A stretch of 64,000 nt of DNA from Nitrospirillum viridazoti CBAmc (GCF_000730165.1 NZ_CP022110.1:496001-560000); one strand, 5' to 3'. Positions 33,891-43,558 are shown, counted from the stretch's first letter. Program-made: numbers and translations. The notes: generated by a model from the letters alone, not told the origin.

Positions 33891-34804
33891 GGTCCCATCC
33901 CCGGAATGCCTGGCACGGCGTCCGCCAGGAAGTCGATCAGCAGGCGGACGCGGGCGATGCCCGCCCGTTCCGGCACGATCAACATGTTGAAGGGCACGGG
34001 CGGCGGACTATGGCCGGGCAAGACGATTTCCACCCGCCCGTCGGCCAGCAAGTCATCCATCAGCCAATGGTGGGTGGGTCCGATGCCCCGGCCGGCCGCC
34101 AGCGCCTCGCGCGCGCCCAGGCCATGGTCGACGCGGAAGCGCCCGCCGGCCGGCACTTCCACCTGATCGTTATCGGGTCCGTGCAACACCAGCGTGTCGC
34201 TGCCGGCCACGTTGGACATGCGGATGATGTCGTGGTCTGCCAGATCCTGCGGCCGGGCGGGCCGGCCCCGCCGCGCCAGATAATCCGGTGAGGCCATCAG
34301 CGATCGGCGTGAACGGCCCAGGGGCTTCAGCTTCAGGGTGCTGTCGGTCAGGGGGCCCAGGCGTAGAGCGATGTCCACGCCCTCTCGCACCAGGTCCACA
34401 CGCTCATCCGTCAGGCTCAAATCGATGCCGATGTCCGGGTGACGATCCTGGAAGGCGAACAGCAGGCGGCTGATATGGCGTACGCCCAGGGCCGCCGTGC
34501 AGGATAGGCGGATGGTGCCCGCCGCGCCCTGCCGGCCACCACGCGCCTCATCCGACGCCTGATCCACCAGCCGCAGGATCTGGACGCACTGGGCGTGATA
34601 GCGCGCGCCTTCCTCCGTCGGTGTGACGCGGCGGGTAGTGCGGCTCAAGAGGGGCACGCCCACCGCCTCTTCCAACTCGCGCAGCTGGCGGGTGACGGTG
34701 GACTGGCCCACCGCCAGCTCCCGCGCCACGGCGGACAAATTGCCCCGCTCCGCCACGCGGACGAAGGTACGCATGCGCTCTAGCGTGACGTCGGACTTAT
34801 CCAT
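33887..34804 (-). CDS. LysR-family regulator
   Basis: A 305-residue LysR-type regulator. The helix-turn-helix is at about 8-65 (LSAVARELAVGQSTVTRQ, then LEEAVGVPLLSRTTRRVTPTEEG). The effector domain reads like the branch that often controls an adjacent oxidoreductase. It is divergent from the quinone reductase gene at 34900, with 95 nt between them, and is the likely regulator of that gene. It is not obviously connected with the amino-sugar island, despite overlapping the hexosaminidase stop. Confidence 0.9.
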   Translation of the reverse strand: MDKSDVTLERMRTFVRVAERGNLSAVARELAVGQSTVTRQLRELEEAVGVPLLSRTTRRVTPTEEGARYHAQCVQILRLVDQASDEARGGRQGAAGTIRLSCTAALGVRHISRLLFAFQDRHPDIGIDLSLTDERVDLVREGVDIALRLGPLTDSTLKLKPLGRSRRSLMASPDYLARRGRPARPQDLADHDIIRMSNVAGSDTLVLHGPDNDQVEVPAGGRFRVDHGLGAREALAAGRGIGPTHHWLMDDLLADGRVEIVLPGHSPPPVPFNMLIVPERAGIARVRLLIDFLADAVPGIPGMGP

Positions 34805-34899
34805 AATTCGGCATGATCTTATGCATTGCCCACCTGTAGCGCATGGATGGGATCAGGTCTACCTGAGGGGTCGGTTCGCTAATCTGGAGCACCAACCCC

Positions 34900-35691
34900 A
34901 TGAACGTTCTTCTCGTCTTTGCCCATCCCGATCCCCGGTCGTTGAATGGCGCGTTGCGCGATGTCGCCGTCGCCGAGCTTCAGGCCCAGGGCCACACCGT
35001 CCAGGTGTCCGACCTCCACGCCATGGGCTGGAAGGCCGTGGTCGACCACGCCGACTTCCCCGACCTTAAGCCTGAGGATCGCCTGGTGCCGGTGCTGGCG
35101 TCGCGCGACGGCTACGCCGCCAGCCGGTTGACGGCCGACGTGCTGGCGGAACAGGAAAAGCTGCGCTGGGCCGACATGCTGATCCTGCAGTTCCCACTCT
35201 GGTGGTTCACCATGCCGGCCATCCTGAAGGGCTGGGTTGATCGCGTGTTTGCCTATGGATTCGCCTATGGCGTGGGCGAACATAGCGACAGGCGCTGGGG
35301 CGACCGCTATGGCGAGGGCGTCTTCCAGGGCAAGCGCGCCATGGTCATCACCACCGCCGGCGGCTGGGCGCCGCACTATGGCCCGCGCGGCATCAATGGC
35401 CCCATCGACGACCTGCTGTTCCCCATCCACCACGGCATCCTCTACTACCCGGGCTACGCCGTCCTGCCGCCCTTCGTCCTGTACCAGGCGGATCGGCTGG
35501 ACGCGGCGGGCTTCGAGCGCGAGGCCGAGCGTTTGCGGGAATGCCTGCGCACCTTGGAGCAGACGGCCCCCATTCCCTATCGGCAGCAGAATGGCGGGGA
35601 CTACCGGATCCCCAGCATGGAACTGCGGGAGTCATTGGGCGGCGGCGCCACCGGCTTCGCGTTACATCTGCGAGAGGGGGTCAAAGCCTGA
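34900..35691 (+). CDS. NAD(P)H:quinone oxidoreductase, flavodoxin-like fold
   Basis: A 263-residue cytoplasmic flavoprotein of the NQO/MdaB type, expected to reduce quinones or similar electrophiles by two electrons using FAD and NAD(P)H. It shows VFAHPDPRSLNGALRD (the flavin phosphate loop), LQFPLWWFTMPAILKGWVDRV, and ITTAGGWAPHYG around the flavin. The adjacent divergent LysR gene is the probable regulator. The 3' end overlaps the converging livM gene by 11 nt. Confidence 0.88.
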   Translation: MNVLLVFAHPDPRSLNGALRDVAVAELQAQGHTVQVSDLHAMGWKAVVDHADFPDLKPEDRLVPVLASRDGYAASRLTADVLAEQEKLRWADMLILQFPLWWFTMPAILKGWVDRVFAYGFAYGVGEHSDRRWGDRYGEGVFQGKRAMVITTAGGWAPHYGPRGINGPIDDLLFPIHHGILYYPGYAVLPPFVLYQADRLDAAGFEREAERLRECLRTLEQTAPIPYRQQNGGDYRIPSMELRESLGGGATGFALHLREGVKA

Positions 35692-36607
35692 TCTTCAGTC
35701 GCGCCCCGATCTCCCCCACCAGGCCCCGGCGGAAGACCAGGACGCAGGCGATGAAGACGGCGCCGATGACGGCGGGGACGGGCAGGCCGCTGGTGGCGAG
35801 CGCACTTTCCAGGCCCACGGACAGGAAGGCGCCCACCGCCGGGCCGGCCACGGTGCCGATGCCACCCAGCAGGGTCATCAGCACCACCTCGCCCGACATC
35901 TGCCACTGCACGTCGGTCAGGGTAGCGATCTGGAAGACCAGGGCCTTGGTGCCGCCGGCCAGGCCCGCCAGCGTGGCCGACAGCACGAAGGCGGTCAGCT
36001 TGTAGCGGTCGACCTCATAGCCCAGCGACCGGGCGCGGGCCTCGTTGTCGCGCACCGCCTTCAGCACTTGGCCGAAGGGCGAATGGACGATGCGGTAAAG
36101 CGCAAGGTGCCCCAGGGCCGCGATGGCCAGCACGGCGTAATAGGCGTCGGTGGGCTGGCCAAGGTCGATCAGACCCAACAAGCGGCCCTGGGGTACCCCC
36201 TGGATGCCGTCCTCACCGCCGGTGAAGGGAGCCTGCAGGAACAGGAAGAACAGCATCTGCGCCAGCGCCAGCGTGGTCATGGCGAAATAGATGCCCTGCC
36301 GACGGATGGCCAGCGCGCCCATGGCCAGGCCAAGCGCCGCGGCGGCCAGCGTGCCGCCTAGGATGGCCAGTTCCGGCGGCCAGCCCCAGACCTTGGCGGC
36401 ATGGGCGGTGACATAAGCCGCCCCGCCGAAGAACGCGGCATGGCCGAAGGACAGCAGGCCGGCGTAGCCCAGCAGCAGGTTGAAGGCGGCGGCGAACAGG
36501 GCGAAGCACAGGGCCTTCATCAGGAAGGCGGGGTAGACCACCCAGGGGGCGGCCAACAGCAGGGCCAGGGCGACCAGGGTCAGCGAGGTCAGGGGAGAGA
36601 GGCGCAT
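35681..36607 (-). CDS. Branched-chain amino-acid-type ABC permease, LivM-like
   Basis: A 308-residue inner-membrane permease with about eight to ten hydrophobic segments. Characteristic stretches are LLLGYAGLLSFGHAAFFGGAAYV, GIYFAMTTLALAQ, and the loop SPFGQVLKAVRDNEARARSLGY. It is the distal gene of livG-livF-livH-livM. Its ATG overlaps the livH stop by one base. Substrate may be amino acids, but related systems also carry urea, amides or aromatic acids. Confidence 0.9.
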   Translation of the reverse strand: MRLSPLTSLTLVALALLLAAPWVVYPAFLMKALCFALFAAAFNLLLGYAGLLSFGHAAFFGGAAYVTAHAAKVWGWPPELAILGGTLAAAALGLAMGALAIRRQGIYFAMTTLALAQMLFFLFLQAPFTGGEDGIQGVPQGRLLGLIDLGQPTDAYYAVLAIAALGHLALYRIVHSPFGQVLKAVRDNEARARSLGYEVDRYKLTAFVLSATLAGLAGGTKALVFQIATLTDVQWQMSGEVVLMTLLGGIGTVAGPAVGAFLSVGLESALATSGLPVPAVIGAVFIACVLVFRRGLVGEIGARLKIRL

Positions 36608-37476
36608 CAGTTCACCCGCCCAAACAGCCCGGCGGGGCGTACCAGCAGCACCAGCGCCATGATGACGAACACCACGATGTTGGCGGCGGGGGGATAGAAC
36701 ACCTTGGTCAGGCCTTCGGCCAAGCCCAGGCCATAGCCGCTGAGGATGGCGCCGGACAGGGACCCCATGCCGCCGATGACCACCACGGCGAAGACGACGA
36801 TGATCAGATTGCTGCCCATCAGGGGGTTGGCCTGGTAGACGGGGGCGGCCATGACCCCGGCGAAGGCCGCCAGTGCCACCGCTACACCGAAGGTGACGGT
36901 GACCAGCAGGGGCACATTGAGGCCTAGGGCCTGGGCCATGTCCGGCCGTTCCGTCGCCGCGCGCAGGCGGGCGCCCAGGGCGGTGCGTTCGATGGCCAGC
37001 CAGGTGGCCAGGCAGACGACGATGGAGGCCGCGACCACCCAGCCGCGATAGAGCGGCAGGAACATGAAACCCAAATTCACCCCGCCCTGCAGCGCCTCCG
37101 GCACCGGATAGGGCTGGCCGGAGGAGCCGTAGACCTGCCGGAAGGTGCCTTCCAGCACCAGGGCCAGGCCGAAGGTGGCCAGCAGGCCGTACAGCGGGTC
37201 CAGGCCTGCCAGGCGCTTCAGCATCAGCCGCTCCACCCCCATGCCCGCCAGGCCCAAGGCCAGGGGCACCAGCACCAGGGCCGGCCAATAGCCGATGTCG
37301 AGATACGTGGCCAATCCCCAGGCGGCGAAAGCCCCCACCATGTAGAAGGCGCCGTGGGCGAAATTGATAATGCCCAGCACGCCGAAGATGACGGCCAGGC
37401 CCAGGCTCAGCAGGGCGTAGAAGGCGCCGTTGATAAGGCCCAGCAGCAACTGTCCCGACAGGACCTGAACGGACAT
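36607..37476 (-). CDS. Branched-chain amino-acid-type ABC permease, LivH-like
   Basis: A 289-residue permease with the LivH signature GLINGAFYALLSLGLAVIFG and INFAHGAFYMVGAF at the N-terminus, the loop TALGARLRAATERPDMAQALGL, and VVVIGGMGSLSGAILSGYGLG near the C-terminus. It lies directly after livF, 1 nt downstream, in one operon. Confidence 0.92.
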   Translation of the reverse strand: MSVQVLSGQLLLGLINGAFYALLSLGLAVIFGVLGIINFAHGAFYMVGAFAAWGLATYLDIGYWPALVLVPLALGLAGMGVERLMLKRLAGLDPLYGLLATFGLALVLEGTFRQVYGSSGQPYPVPEALQGGVNLGFMFLPLYRGWVVAASIVVCLATWLAIERTALGARLRAATERPDMAQALGLNVPLLVTVTFGVAVALAAFAGVMAAPVYQANPLMGSNLIIVVFAVVVIGGMGSLSGAILSGYGLGLAEGLTKVFYPPAANIVVFVIMALVLLVRPAGLFGRVN

Positions 37477-37477
37477 C

Positions 37478-38182
37478 TCACACCCCCAGGAAGCGGTCCA
37501 GCCGGCCGGGGTCGGCAGCCAGCTCGGCGTTGTCCAGCGTGTCTACCACCCGGCCGTTCTCCATGACGATGTGGCGGTCGGCCACCGTGGCGGCGAAATG
37601 CACGTTCTGCTCCACCAGCAGCACGGTGTGGCCCCGGCCCTTCAGGTCGCGAAGGATCGCGCCGATCTGCCGCACGATGACGGGGGCCAGGCCCTCCGTC
37701 GGTTCGTCCAGCAACAGCAGGCCGGCACCGGTGCGAAGGGCGCGGGCGATGGCCAGCATTTGCTGCTCCCCGCCCGACAGCTTGGTGCCGGGGCTGGCGC
37801 GGCGTTCCTTCAGGCGCGGGAACAGCGCGTCGATCTCACCATCGCTCAAGGCGCCCGCCCGCGCGCGCGGCGGCAGGGCCAGGTTCTCCGCCACCGACAG
37901 GCTGGCGAAGATGCCCCGGTCGTCGGGGACGTAGCCGATGCCCGCGCGGGCGATGCGGTGCGGCGGCAGGCTGATCAACTGCCGGCCTCTCAATTCGATG
38001 GAGCCGCTGCGGCGGGGCAGCATGCCCATGATGGCGCGCAAGGTGCTGGTCTTGCCCGCGCCATTGCGGCCCACCAGGGTCACGACCTCGCCCGCCCGGA
38101 TGCTGAAGTCCACGCCGTGCAGCACGTGGCTCTCGCCGTAATGGCCGTCCAGGCCGGTGACCGACAGCACCGTCTCAGGCAT
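37478..38182 (-). CDS. Branched-chain amino-acid-type ABC ATPase, LivF-like
   Basis: A 234-residue ATPase with Walker A GRNGAGKTST, signature LSGGEQQM, Walker B GLLLLDEPTEGLAP and switch VEQNVHFA. The short length and VPDDRGIFASLSVAENL are typical of LivF. Its first codons overlap the livG stop by 8 nt. Confidence 0.93.
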   Translation of the reverse strand: MPETVLSVTGLDGHYGESHVLHGVDFSIRAGEVVTLVGRNGAGKTSTLRAIMGMLPRRSGSIELRGRQLISLPPHRIARAGIGYVPDDRGIFASLSVAENLALPPRARAGALSDGEIDALFPRLKERRASPGTKLSGGEQQMLAIARALRTGAGLLLLDEPTEGLAPVIVRQIGAILRDLKGRGHTVLLVEQNVHFAATVADRHIVMENGRVVDTLDNAELAADPGRLDRFLGV

Positions 38183-38981
38183 GCCCGGTCCCCATGTAGG
38201 CCTCGCGCACCGCGCGGTCGGCGGCGATATCGGCGTAGCTGCCCTCGGCCAGGATTTCCCCCCGCTGCAGCACGGTGATTCGGTCCGACAGGTCGGCGAC
38301 CACGCCCAGGTTGTGCTCCACCATCACCACCGTCCGCCGGCCGTTTTCCTTTTGCGCCGTGCGGCGGATCAGGGCGGCGGTGCGCGCCACATCCTCCCGC
38401 CCCATGCCGGCCAGCGGCTCGTCCAGCAGCAGCACGTCGGGGTCCAGCGCCAGGGTGGTGGCGATCTCCAGCGCCTTCTTGGCGCCGTAGGGCAGGGTGC
38501 CGGCCGGTTCCTGGGCCCGCGCCTCCAGCCCGACCTCGGCCAGCAGGGCCAATGCCCGGTCGTTCAGCGCGGCCAGGGTGGATTCCGGCCGCCAGAAGTG
38601 GAAGCGGCCGGGCGTGCGCCGCTGCAGCGCCACGCGCACATTCTCCAGCGCCGTCAGATGGGGGAAGGTGGCGGATATCTGGAAGGACCGGCCTATGCCC
38701 CGCCGGGCGATGGCGGCGGGGCTGGCGGCGGTGATGTCCACGCCGTCATGCAGGATATGGCCGGATGTCGGCGCCAGGAACTTGGTCAGCAGGTTGAACA
38801 CGGTGGTCTTGCCGGCGCCATTGGGGCCGATCAGGGCATGGATGGTTCCCCGGCGCACGGTGAAGTCCAGGTCGCGCACGGCGGTGAAGCCCCGGAAGGA
38901 CTTGGTCAGCCCCCGTGTCTCCAGGACCACGTCCGTTATCGGAACCACCGTTGGGGCGTCCGTCATTGCGGGGTCGGTCAT
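38175..38981 (-). CDS. Branched-chain amino-acid-type ABC ATPase, LivG-like
   Basis: A 268-residue ATPase: Walker A GPNGAGKTT, the LivG helix RRGIGRSFQISATFPHLTALENV, Walker B DVLLLDEPLAGM, and MVEHNLGVV. The signature motif is degenerate (LPYGAKKALEIATTLA in place of LSGGQQR), which is common in the LivG branch. I place the start at the ATG at 38981; an ATG at 38966 is possible. The open frame continues about 1.5 kb further upstream, but that is antisense to the binding-protein gene and not coding. It is the first gene of the operon, divergent from the binding-protein gene. Confidence 0.9.
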   Translation of the reverse strand: MTDPAMTDAPTVVPITDVVLETRGLTKSFRGFTAVRDLDFTVRRGTIHALIGPNGAGKTTVFNLLTKFLAPTSGHILHDGVDITAASPAAIARRGIGRSFQISATFPHLTALENVRVALQRRTPGRFHFWRPESTLAALNDRALALLAEVGLEARAQEPAGTLPYGAKKALEIATTLALDPDVLLLDEPLAGMGREDVARTAALIRRTAQKENGRRTVVMVEHNLGVVADLSDRITVLQRGEILAEGSYADIAADRAVREAYMGTGHA

Positions 38982-39176
38982 CGGGCCTGCCCTGTCGCGC
39001 ATCCTGGCCGGCATTGTCCGCCGGGCATCTGGTCTCCCGCGGTCATTAGGCCCAGGGCAACAAGATATTTCAAGGTGTTGCATTCCCGGATCGCCCGGGA
39101 TGCGGCATAGTGGCGGGCAGCGGCGCCGGGATCGGCAGGGTCGGGCGCCGACCATAACGATATCGGGAGGAAGCGG

Positions 39177-40427
39177 ATGAGCGGAACTCTGACACGGCGC
39201 GCCCGCGTGGTTCTCGGGGCAACGCTGGGTGCCGCGGCGCTCGGCTTGCTGGCGCTGGGGGCGGCGCGGGCGGCTCCAGAGTCGGACACGACAAAGCCGG
39301 TGCGCATCGGCATCCTGAACGACCAATCCGGCACCTATGCCGATTTCGGCGGCCGCGGTTCGGTCGTGGCGGCGCAAATGGCCATCGACGACTTCGGCGG
39401 CAGCGTGCTGGGGCGCAAGATCGTGCTGCTCAGCGCCGACCATCAGAACAAGCCGGACACCGGCGTCGCCATCGCCCGTCAGTGGTTCGATGCCGATGCC
39501 GTCGACATGATCGGCGAGCTCACCACCTCTTCCGTGGCCCTGGCGGTGCAGGACCTGGCCAAGGCCAAGGGCAAGATCGACATCGTGGTGGGGGCGGCGA
39601 CTTCCAAGCTGACCAATGAGGCCTGCTCGCCCACCGGCTTCCATTGGGCCTACGACACCTATGCCCTGGCGCGGGGCACGGGCGGGGCGCTGGTGGAATC
39701 GGGCGGCAAGTCCTGGTTCTTCATCACCGCCGACTATGCCTTCGGGCACCAGTTGGAAAAGGACACCACCGACTTCGTGACCGCGAAGGGCGGCACGGTG
39801 GTGGGGGCGGTCAACGCACCCTTCCAGAACAGCGACTTCTCTTCCTTCCTGTTGCAGGCGCAGGCGTCCAAGGCCCAGGTCATCGGCCTGGCCAACGCCG
39901 GCACCGACACCACCAACGCCATCAAGCAGGCCGCGGAATTCGGCATCACCAAGGGCGGGCAGAAGCTGGCCGGCCTGCTGTTCACCCTCAGCGACGTGCA
40001 CGCCCTGGGCCTGAAGACGGCGCAGGGCCTGGTGCTGACCGAGGCCTTCTATTGGGACCGCGACGACGCCAGCCGGCAGTGGGCGGAGCGCTATTTCCAG
40101 AAGATGAAACGCATGCCCAACATGATCCAGGCCGGAACCTATTCCTCGGTCCTGCATTACCTGAAGGCGATCAAGGCAGCGGGCACCACCGACGCCAAGG
40201 CGGTGGCGGCCAAGATGCGCGAGCTTCCGGTGGACGACATGTTCGCCAAGGGCACGGTGCGCGAGGACGGCACCATGGTGCACGACATGTACCTGTTCGA
40301 GGTGAAGAAGCCGGAGGAGAGCAAAAAGCCCTGGGATTATTACAAGCTGCTGCGCACCATTCCGGGGGAGGAGGCCTACCAGGCCCAGGACAAGGGCGCC
40401 TGCCCCCTCACTAAAAAGGCCTCCTGA
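39177..40427 (+). CDS. ABC transporter substrate-binding protein, LivK-like
   Basis: A 416-residue periplasmic binding protein of the branched-chain amino-acid family. Signal peptide of about 32 residues (VLGATLGAAALGLLALGAARAA). It opens VRIGILNDQSGTYADFGGRG and contains QNSDFSSFLLQAQASKAQVI. A GGGAGGAA ribosome site precedes the ATG. It is divergent from the liv permease/ATPase operon with 195 nt between them, so the two probably share a control region. The SPTGFHWAYDTYALARG part is typical of the paralogues with non-amino-acid ligands, so the substrate is left open. Confidence 0.9.
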   Translation: MSGTLTRRARVVLGATLGAAALGLLALGAARAAPESDTTKPVRIGILNDQSGTYADFGGRGSVVAAQMAIDDFGGSVLGRKIVLLSADHQNKPDTGVAIARQWFDADAVDMIGELTTSSVALAVQDLAKAKGKIDIVVGAATSKLTNEACSPTGFHWAYDTYALARGTGGALVESGGKSWFFITADYAFGHQLEKDTTDFVTAKGGTVVGAVNAPFQNSDFSSFLLQAQASKAQVIGLANAGTDTTNAIKQAAEFGITKGGQKLAGLLFTLSDVHALGLKTAQGLVLTEAFYWDRDDASRQWAERYFQKMKRMPNMIQAGTYSSVLHYLKAIKAAGTTDAKAVAAKMRELPVDDMFAKGTVREDGTMVHDMYLFEVKKPEESKKPWDYYKLLRTIPGEEAYQAQDKGACPLTKKAS

Positions 40428-40572
40428 TCCGGCGTCCGGTTTTTGAAGCCCCATTCGCCGCATTGCCGCCCCGACCGCACCGGCGGTAGAAGGTCGGGCG
40501 GGGTGGCTTATCTCTAGTAGGCCCACCTGGGGTAGGCGACTCTTTGCGGGGATTGGGGCGGGGACCGGACGG

Positions 40573-42525
40573 ATGACCAGCGCGGAACCGATGGCGAAGG
40601 ACGAGGGCGGTGCCGCCCCGGCGACCGATGGCTTGCATGAACAGCATGGCCATGGCCATGTTCACGGCAGCCGCGGCATGCTGATGCTGGGGGCGCTGGG
40701 GGTGGTCTTCGGCGACATCGGCACCTCGCCCCTCTATGCCATGCAGACGGCACTGGGCGCCGTCACCCATCACGGCCGTGTGCCCAGCGAGGGCGACGTG
40801 CTGGGGGTGGTCAGCCTGATCATCTGGGCGCTGATTCTGATCGTGGCGGTGAAGTACGTGGCCCTGGTGCTGCGCGCCGACAACGATGGCGAGGGCGGCA
40901 TCCTCTCGCTTCTGTCCCTGGTGCATCCGCCCAGCGCCAGGGAGATGGTGCCCATGGTGGTGTTCTTGGGCATCTGCGGCGCCGCCCTGCTGTTCGGCGA
41001 CGGCGCCATCACGCCCGCCATCTCCGTCCTGTCGGCCATGGAGGGGCTGGTCGTGGCCGACAGCCACCTGGGCGCCTTCGTCCTGCCCCTGACCGTGGCG
41101 GTGCTGGTGGCCCTGTTCGCCATCCAGTACCGCGGCACCGGCGCCATCGGCCGTCTGTTCGGCCCCATCATGGCGCTGTGGTTCGGCGTGCTGGCCCTGG
41201 CCGGCCTCAGCCATGTGGTGCAGCGGCCGGACATCCTCATGGCCTTCAACCCGCTGTCGGCGGAACATCTGCTGGTGCATGCGCCGGGCGTGGCCTTCGC
41301 CGTGTTCGGCGCCGTCTTCCTGGCGCTGACGGGGGCGGAGGCCTTGTACGCCGACATGGGCCACTTCGGCGCCGGCGCCATCCGCCGGGCCTGGTTTGTC
41401 GTTGTCTTCCCCGCCCTGATCCTGAATTACCTGGGCCAGGGCGCCCTGCTGCTGGACAAGCCGGAGGCGGTGGACAATCCCTTCTACCGCCTGGCGCCGG
41501 ACTGGGCGCTGGTGCCCCTGGTCATCCTGGCAACCATGGCCACGGTCATCGCCAGCCAGGCGCTGATCTCCGGCGTGTTTTCCATGACGCGGCAGGCCAT
41601 TACCCTGCGCCTGCTGCCGCGCATGTCCATTTCCCCCACCTCGCGCAAGTCCTACGGCCAGATCTATGTCGGCGTGGTCAACTGGCTGTTGATGCTGGCG
41701 ACCCTGATGATCGTGCTGGGCTTCCGCCATTCCGAGGCGCTGGCCGCCGCTTACGGCATCGCCGTGTCGGCCACCATGCTGATCACCACCATCCTGCTAC
41801 GCCGGGTGATGCGCGAACTGTGGAACTGGCCGGCCATCCCCACCAACCTGATGATGGGCTTCTTCGCCGCCGTGGACCTGGCCTTCCTGGTGGCCAACAG
41901 CACCAAGCTGCTGGAGGGCGGCTGGCTGCCGCTGGCCATCGGCGGCTTCATCGCCTTCCTCATGGTGGCCTGGCGCAAGGGCACCGCCATCGTGCAGATC
42001 AAGCTGAGCGAGGGCGGCACCACCTTCGCCGACTTCATGCGCCAGGTGGAGCAGACGGTGGTGCACCGGCTGCCCGGCACGGCGGTGTTCGTGACCCGCA
42101 CGGCCGACCGGGTGTCGCCCATGCTGGTGCACCACGTCACGCACAACCGGGTGCTGCATGAGCATGTCATCCTGCTGACCCTGGTCCCGACCAAGCGGCC
42201 CCGCGTGCCGGCCGGTGAGCGCCTGGCGGTGGAGCAGGTGGGCAACGGCTTCTGGCGGGTGACGGTGCGCATCGGCTTCATGCAGAAGCCCGACGTGCCC
42301 ACGGTCATGCGCGGCCTGGCCCGACTGGGCCTGGCCTTCTGCCGGGAAGAGGTGACCTACTACATCTCGCACGAACGGCTGATCCGCGCCGAGCGGAACC
42401 CCGCCCTGTCCGGGCCCATCTGGACCGCCTATCACCTGATGCAGCGCCTGGGCTTGCGGGCCTCGGACTACTTCCACCTGCCGCCGGAGCAGGTGATGGA
42501 AGTGGGGTTCAGGCTGGAAGTCTAA
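40573..42525 (+). CDS. kup: Kup-type potassium uptake protein
   Basis: A 650-residue low-affinity potassium/proton symporter of the KUP/HAK/KT family. Diagnostic sequences: GALGVVFGDIGTSPLYAMQTA, ADNDGEGGILSLLSL, FGDGAITPAISVLSAMEGL and LTGAEALYADMGHFG. There are about 12 membrane segments and a C-terminal cytoplasmic domain ending VGFRLEV. The N-terminus has an unusual His-rich stretch (HEQHGHGHVHG, about residues 22-32), possibly metal-sensitive. The start at 40573 is the family-like choice. The stop overlaps that of the converging LysR gene. Confidence 0.94.
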   Translation: MTSAEPMAKDEGGAAPATDGLHEQHGHGHVHGSRGMLMLGALGVVFGDIGTSPLYAMQTALGAVTHHGRVPSEGDVLGVVSLIIWALILIVAVKYVALVLRADNDGEGGILSLLSLVHPPSAREMVPMVVFLGICGAALLFGDGAITPAISVLSAMEGLVVADSHLGAFVLPLTVAVLVALFAIQYRGTGAIGRLFGPIMALWFGVLALAGLSHVVQRPDILMAFNPLSAEHLLVHAPGVAFAVFGAVFLALTGAEALYADMGHFGAGAIRRAWFVVVFPALILNYLGQGALLLDKPEAVDNPFYRLAPDWALVPLVILATMATVIASQALISGVFSMTRQAITLRLLPRMSISPTSRKSYGQIYVGVVNWLLMLATLMIVLGFRHSEALAAAYGIAVSATMLITTILLRRVMRELWNWPAIPTNLMMGFFAAVDLAFLVANSTKLLEGGWLPLAIGGFIAFLMVAWRKGTAIVQIKLSEGGTTFADFMRQVEQTVVHRLPGTAVFVTRTADRVSPMLVHHVTHNRVLHEHVILLTLVPTKRPRVPAGERLAVEQVGNGFWRVTVRIGFMQKPDVPTVMRGLARLGLAFCREEVTYYISHERLIRAERNPALSGPIWTAYHLMQRLGLRASDYFHLPPEQVMEVGFRLEV

Positions 42526-43430
42526 CTTTCCCCGCAGACCTCGCGCACGCACCCGCGCAGCCAGCGATGGGCGGGGTCGGCGTCCAGGCGGGGGTGCCAG
42601 AGCAACGACACGGTGATTTCCGGCACATCGACCGGCAGGGCGAAGCTGAACAGGCCCTTACGCAGGGTCAGGGTATGCCGCTCTGGCACCGTCGCCACCA
42701 GGTCGGTGGCGCGGGCCAGGGTCAAGGCCGCGGAAAAGTCGCCCACGATGACGGCCACGTCACGCATCAGGCCCAGCGGTTCCAGCGCCGCGTCCACCGG
42801 GGCGTGGCGGCGGTCCGCATCATGCTCACGGCGGGCCACGGCGATGTGGCGGGCGGCGGCGAAGCGGGCGGGGGTGAGGGTGCCTTGGCCTAGGGGGTGC
42901 CCGGTTCGCGCCACGCCGACGAAGCGGTCGCGGAACAGGGCTTGGGCGCGGACCTCCGGCCCCATGCTGTCGCCCACCACCCCGGTTTCCAGATCCACGG
43001 CGCCGTCGCGCAGCGGCGTGCTGCCCTTGTCCGGCTTGGGCGCGAAGCGCAAGCGGACGCCCGGCGCCTCCCGCGCCACTCGGTTGACGAGCGCGACGCC
43101 GAAGCTTTCCACGAATCCTTCCCGTGTGCGCAGGGTGAAGGTGCGGGTGAGGCGCGCCAGATCCAGCCCCTCCGCCGGGCGCAGCACGGCCTCCGCCTCC
43201 CGCACCAGGGGGGCCACCCGCTCGCGCAGGTCCAGGGCATGGGGCGTGGGCACCAGGCCCCGGCCCGCCCGCACCAGCAGCGGGTCGCCGGTCACCTCCC
43301 GCAGGCGGGCCAGCGCCCGGCTCATGGCTGAAGGGCTGAGCCGCAGGCGGCGCGCGGCCTTGGCCACGCTGCCCTCGCTCAGCAGCACGTCCAGGGTGAT
43401 CAGCAGGTTCAGGTCGGGCAGGGTAGCCAT
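42522..43430 (-). CDS. LysR-family regulator, NodD-like branch
   Basis: A 302-residue LysR regulator. It starts MATLPDLNLLITLDVLL, then the helix-turn-helix SVAKAARRLRLSPSAMSRALARLRE and DPLLVRAGRGLVPTP, which is the arrangement of the NodD/LinR-like branch. The ATG at 43430 matches family starts; an in-frame ATG at 43445 adds only MLGYV. It is divergent from the MFS transporter gene at 43559, with an inverted repeat in the gap, so it probably controls that transporter. Confidence 0.9.
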   Translation of the reverse strand: MATLPDLNLLITLDVLLSEGSVAKAARRLRLSPSAMSRALARLREVTGDPLLVRAGRGLVPTPHALDLRERVAPLVREAEAVLRPAEGLDLARLTRTFTLRTREGFVESFGVALVNRVAREAPGVRLRFAPKPDKGSTPLRDGAVDLETGVVGDSMGPEVRAQALFRDRFVGVARTGHPLGQGTLTPARFAAARHIAVARREHDADRRHAPVDAALEPLGLMRDVAVIVGDFSAALTLARATDLVATVPERHTLTLRKGLFSFALPVDVPEITVSLLWHPRLDADPAHRWLRGCVREVCGES

Positions 43431-43474
43431 GACGTATCCTAACATGCGGCGCAACGCGACATAGCGCGTGGCAT

Positions 43475-43498
43475 GCACGAATATGCTGCAATCCGTGC
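43475..43498. promoter_or_regulatory. Inverted repeat between LysR and MFS genes
   Basis: GCACGAAT and ATCCGTGC bracket a 24-bp imperfect inverted repeat (arms GCACGnAT/ATnCGTGC). Size and place in a divergent LysR promoter suit a LysR recognition site. Confidence 0.4.
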
Positions 43499-43558
43499 GC
43501 ATTCCGCCATGTCACCCTGGCAGCTACCGTCCGCCCGAACCAATGAGCGGAGGGTGAC

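Noticed and set aside
38982-40526. Extension of the LivG frame by about 500 codons upstream
   Set aside because: The extra part is antisense to the substrate-binding protein gene, which has a signal peptide and good ribosome site; the ATP-binding fold needs only the part after 38981.
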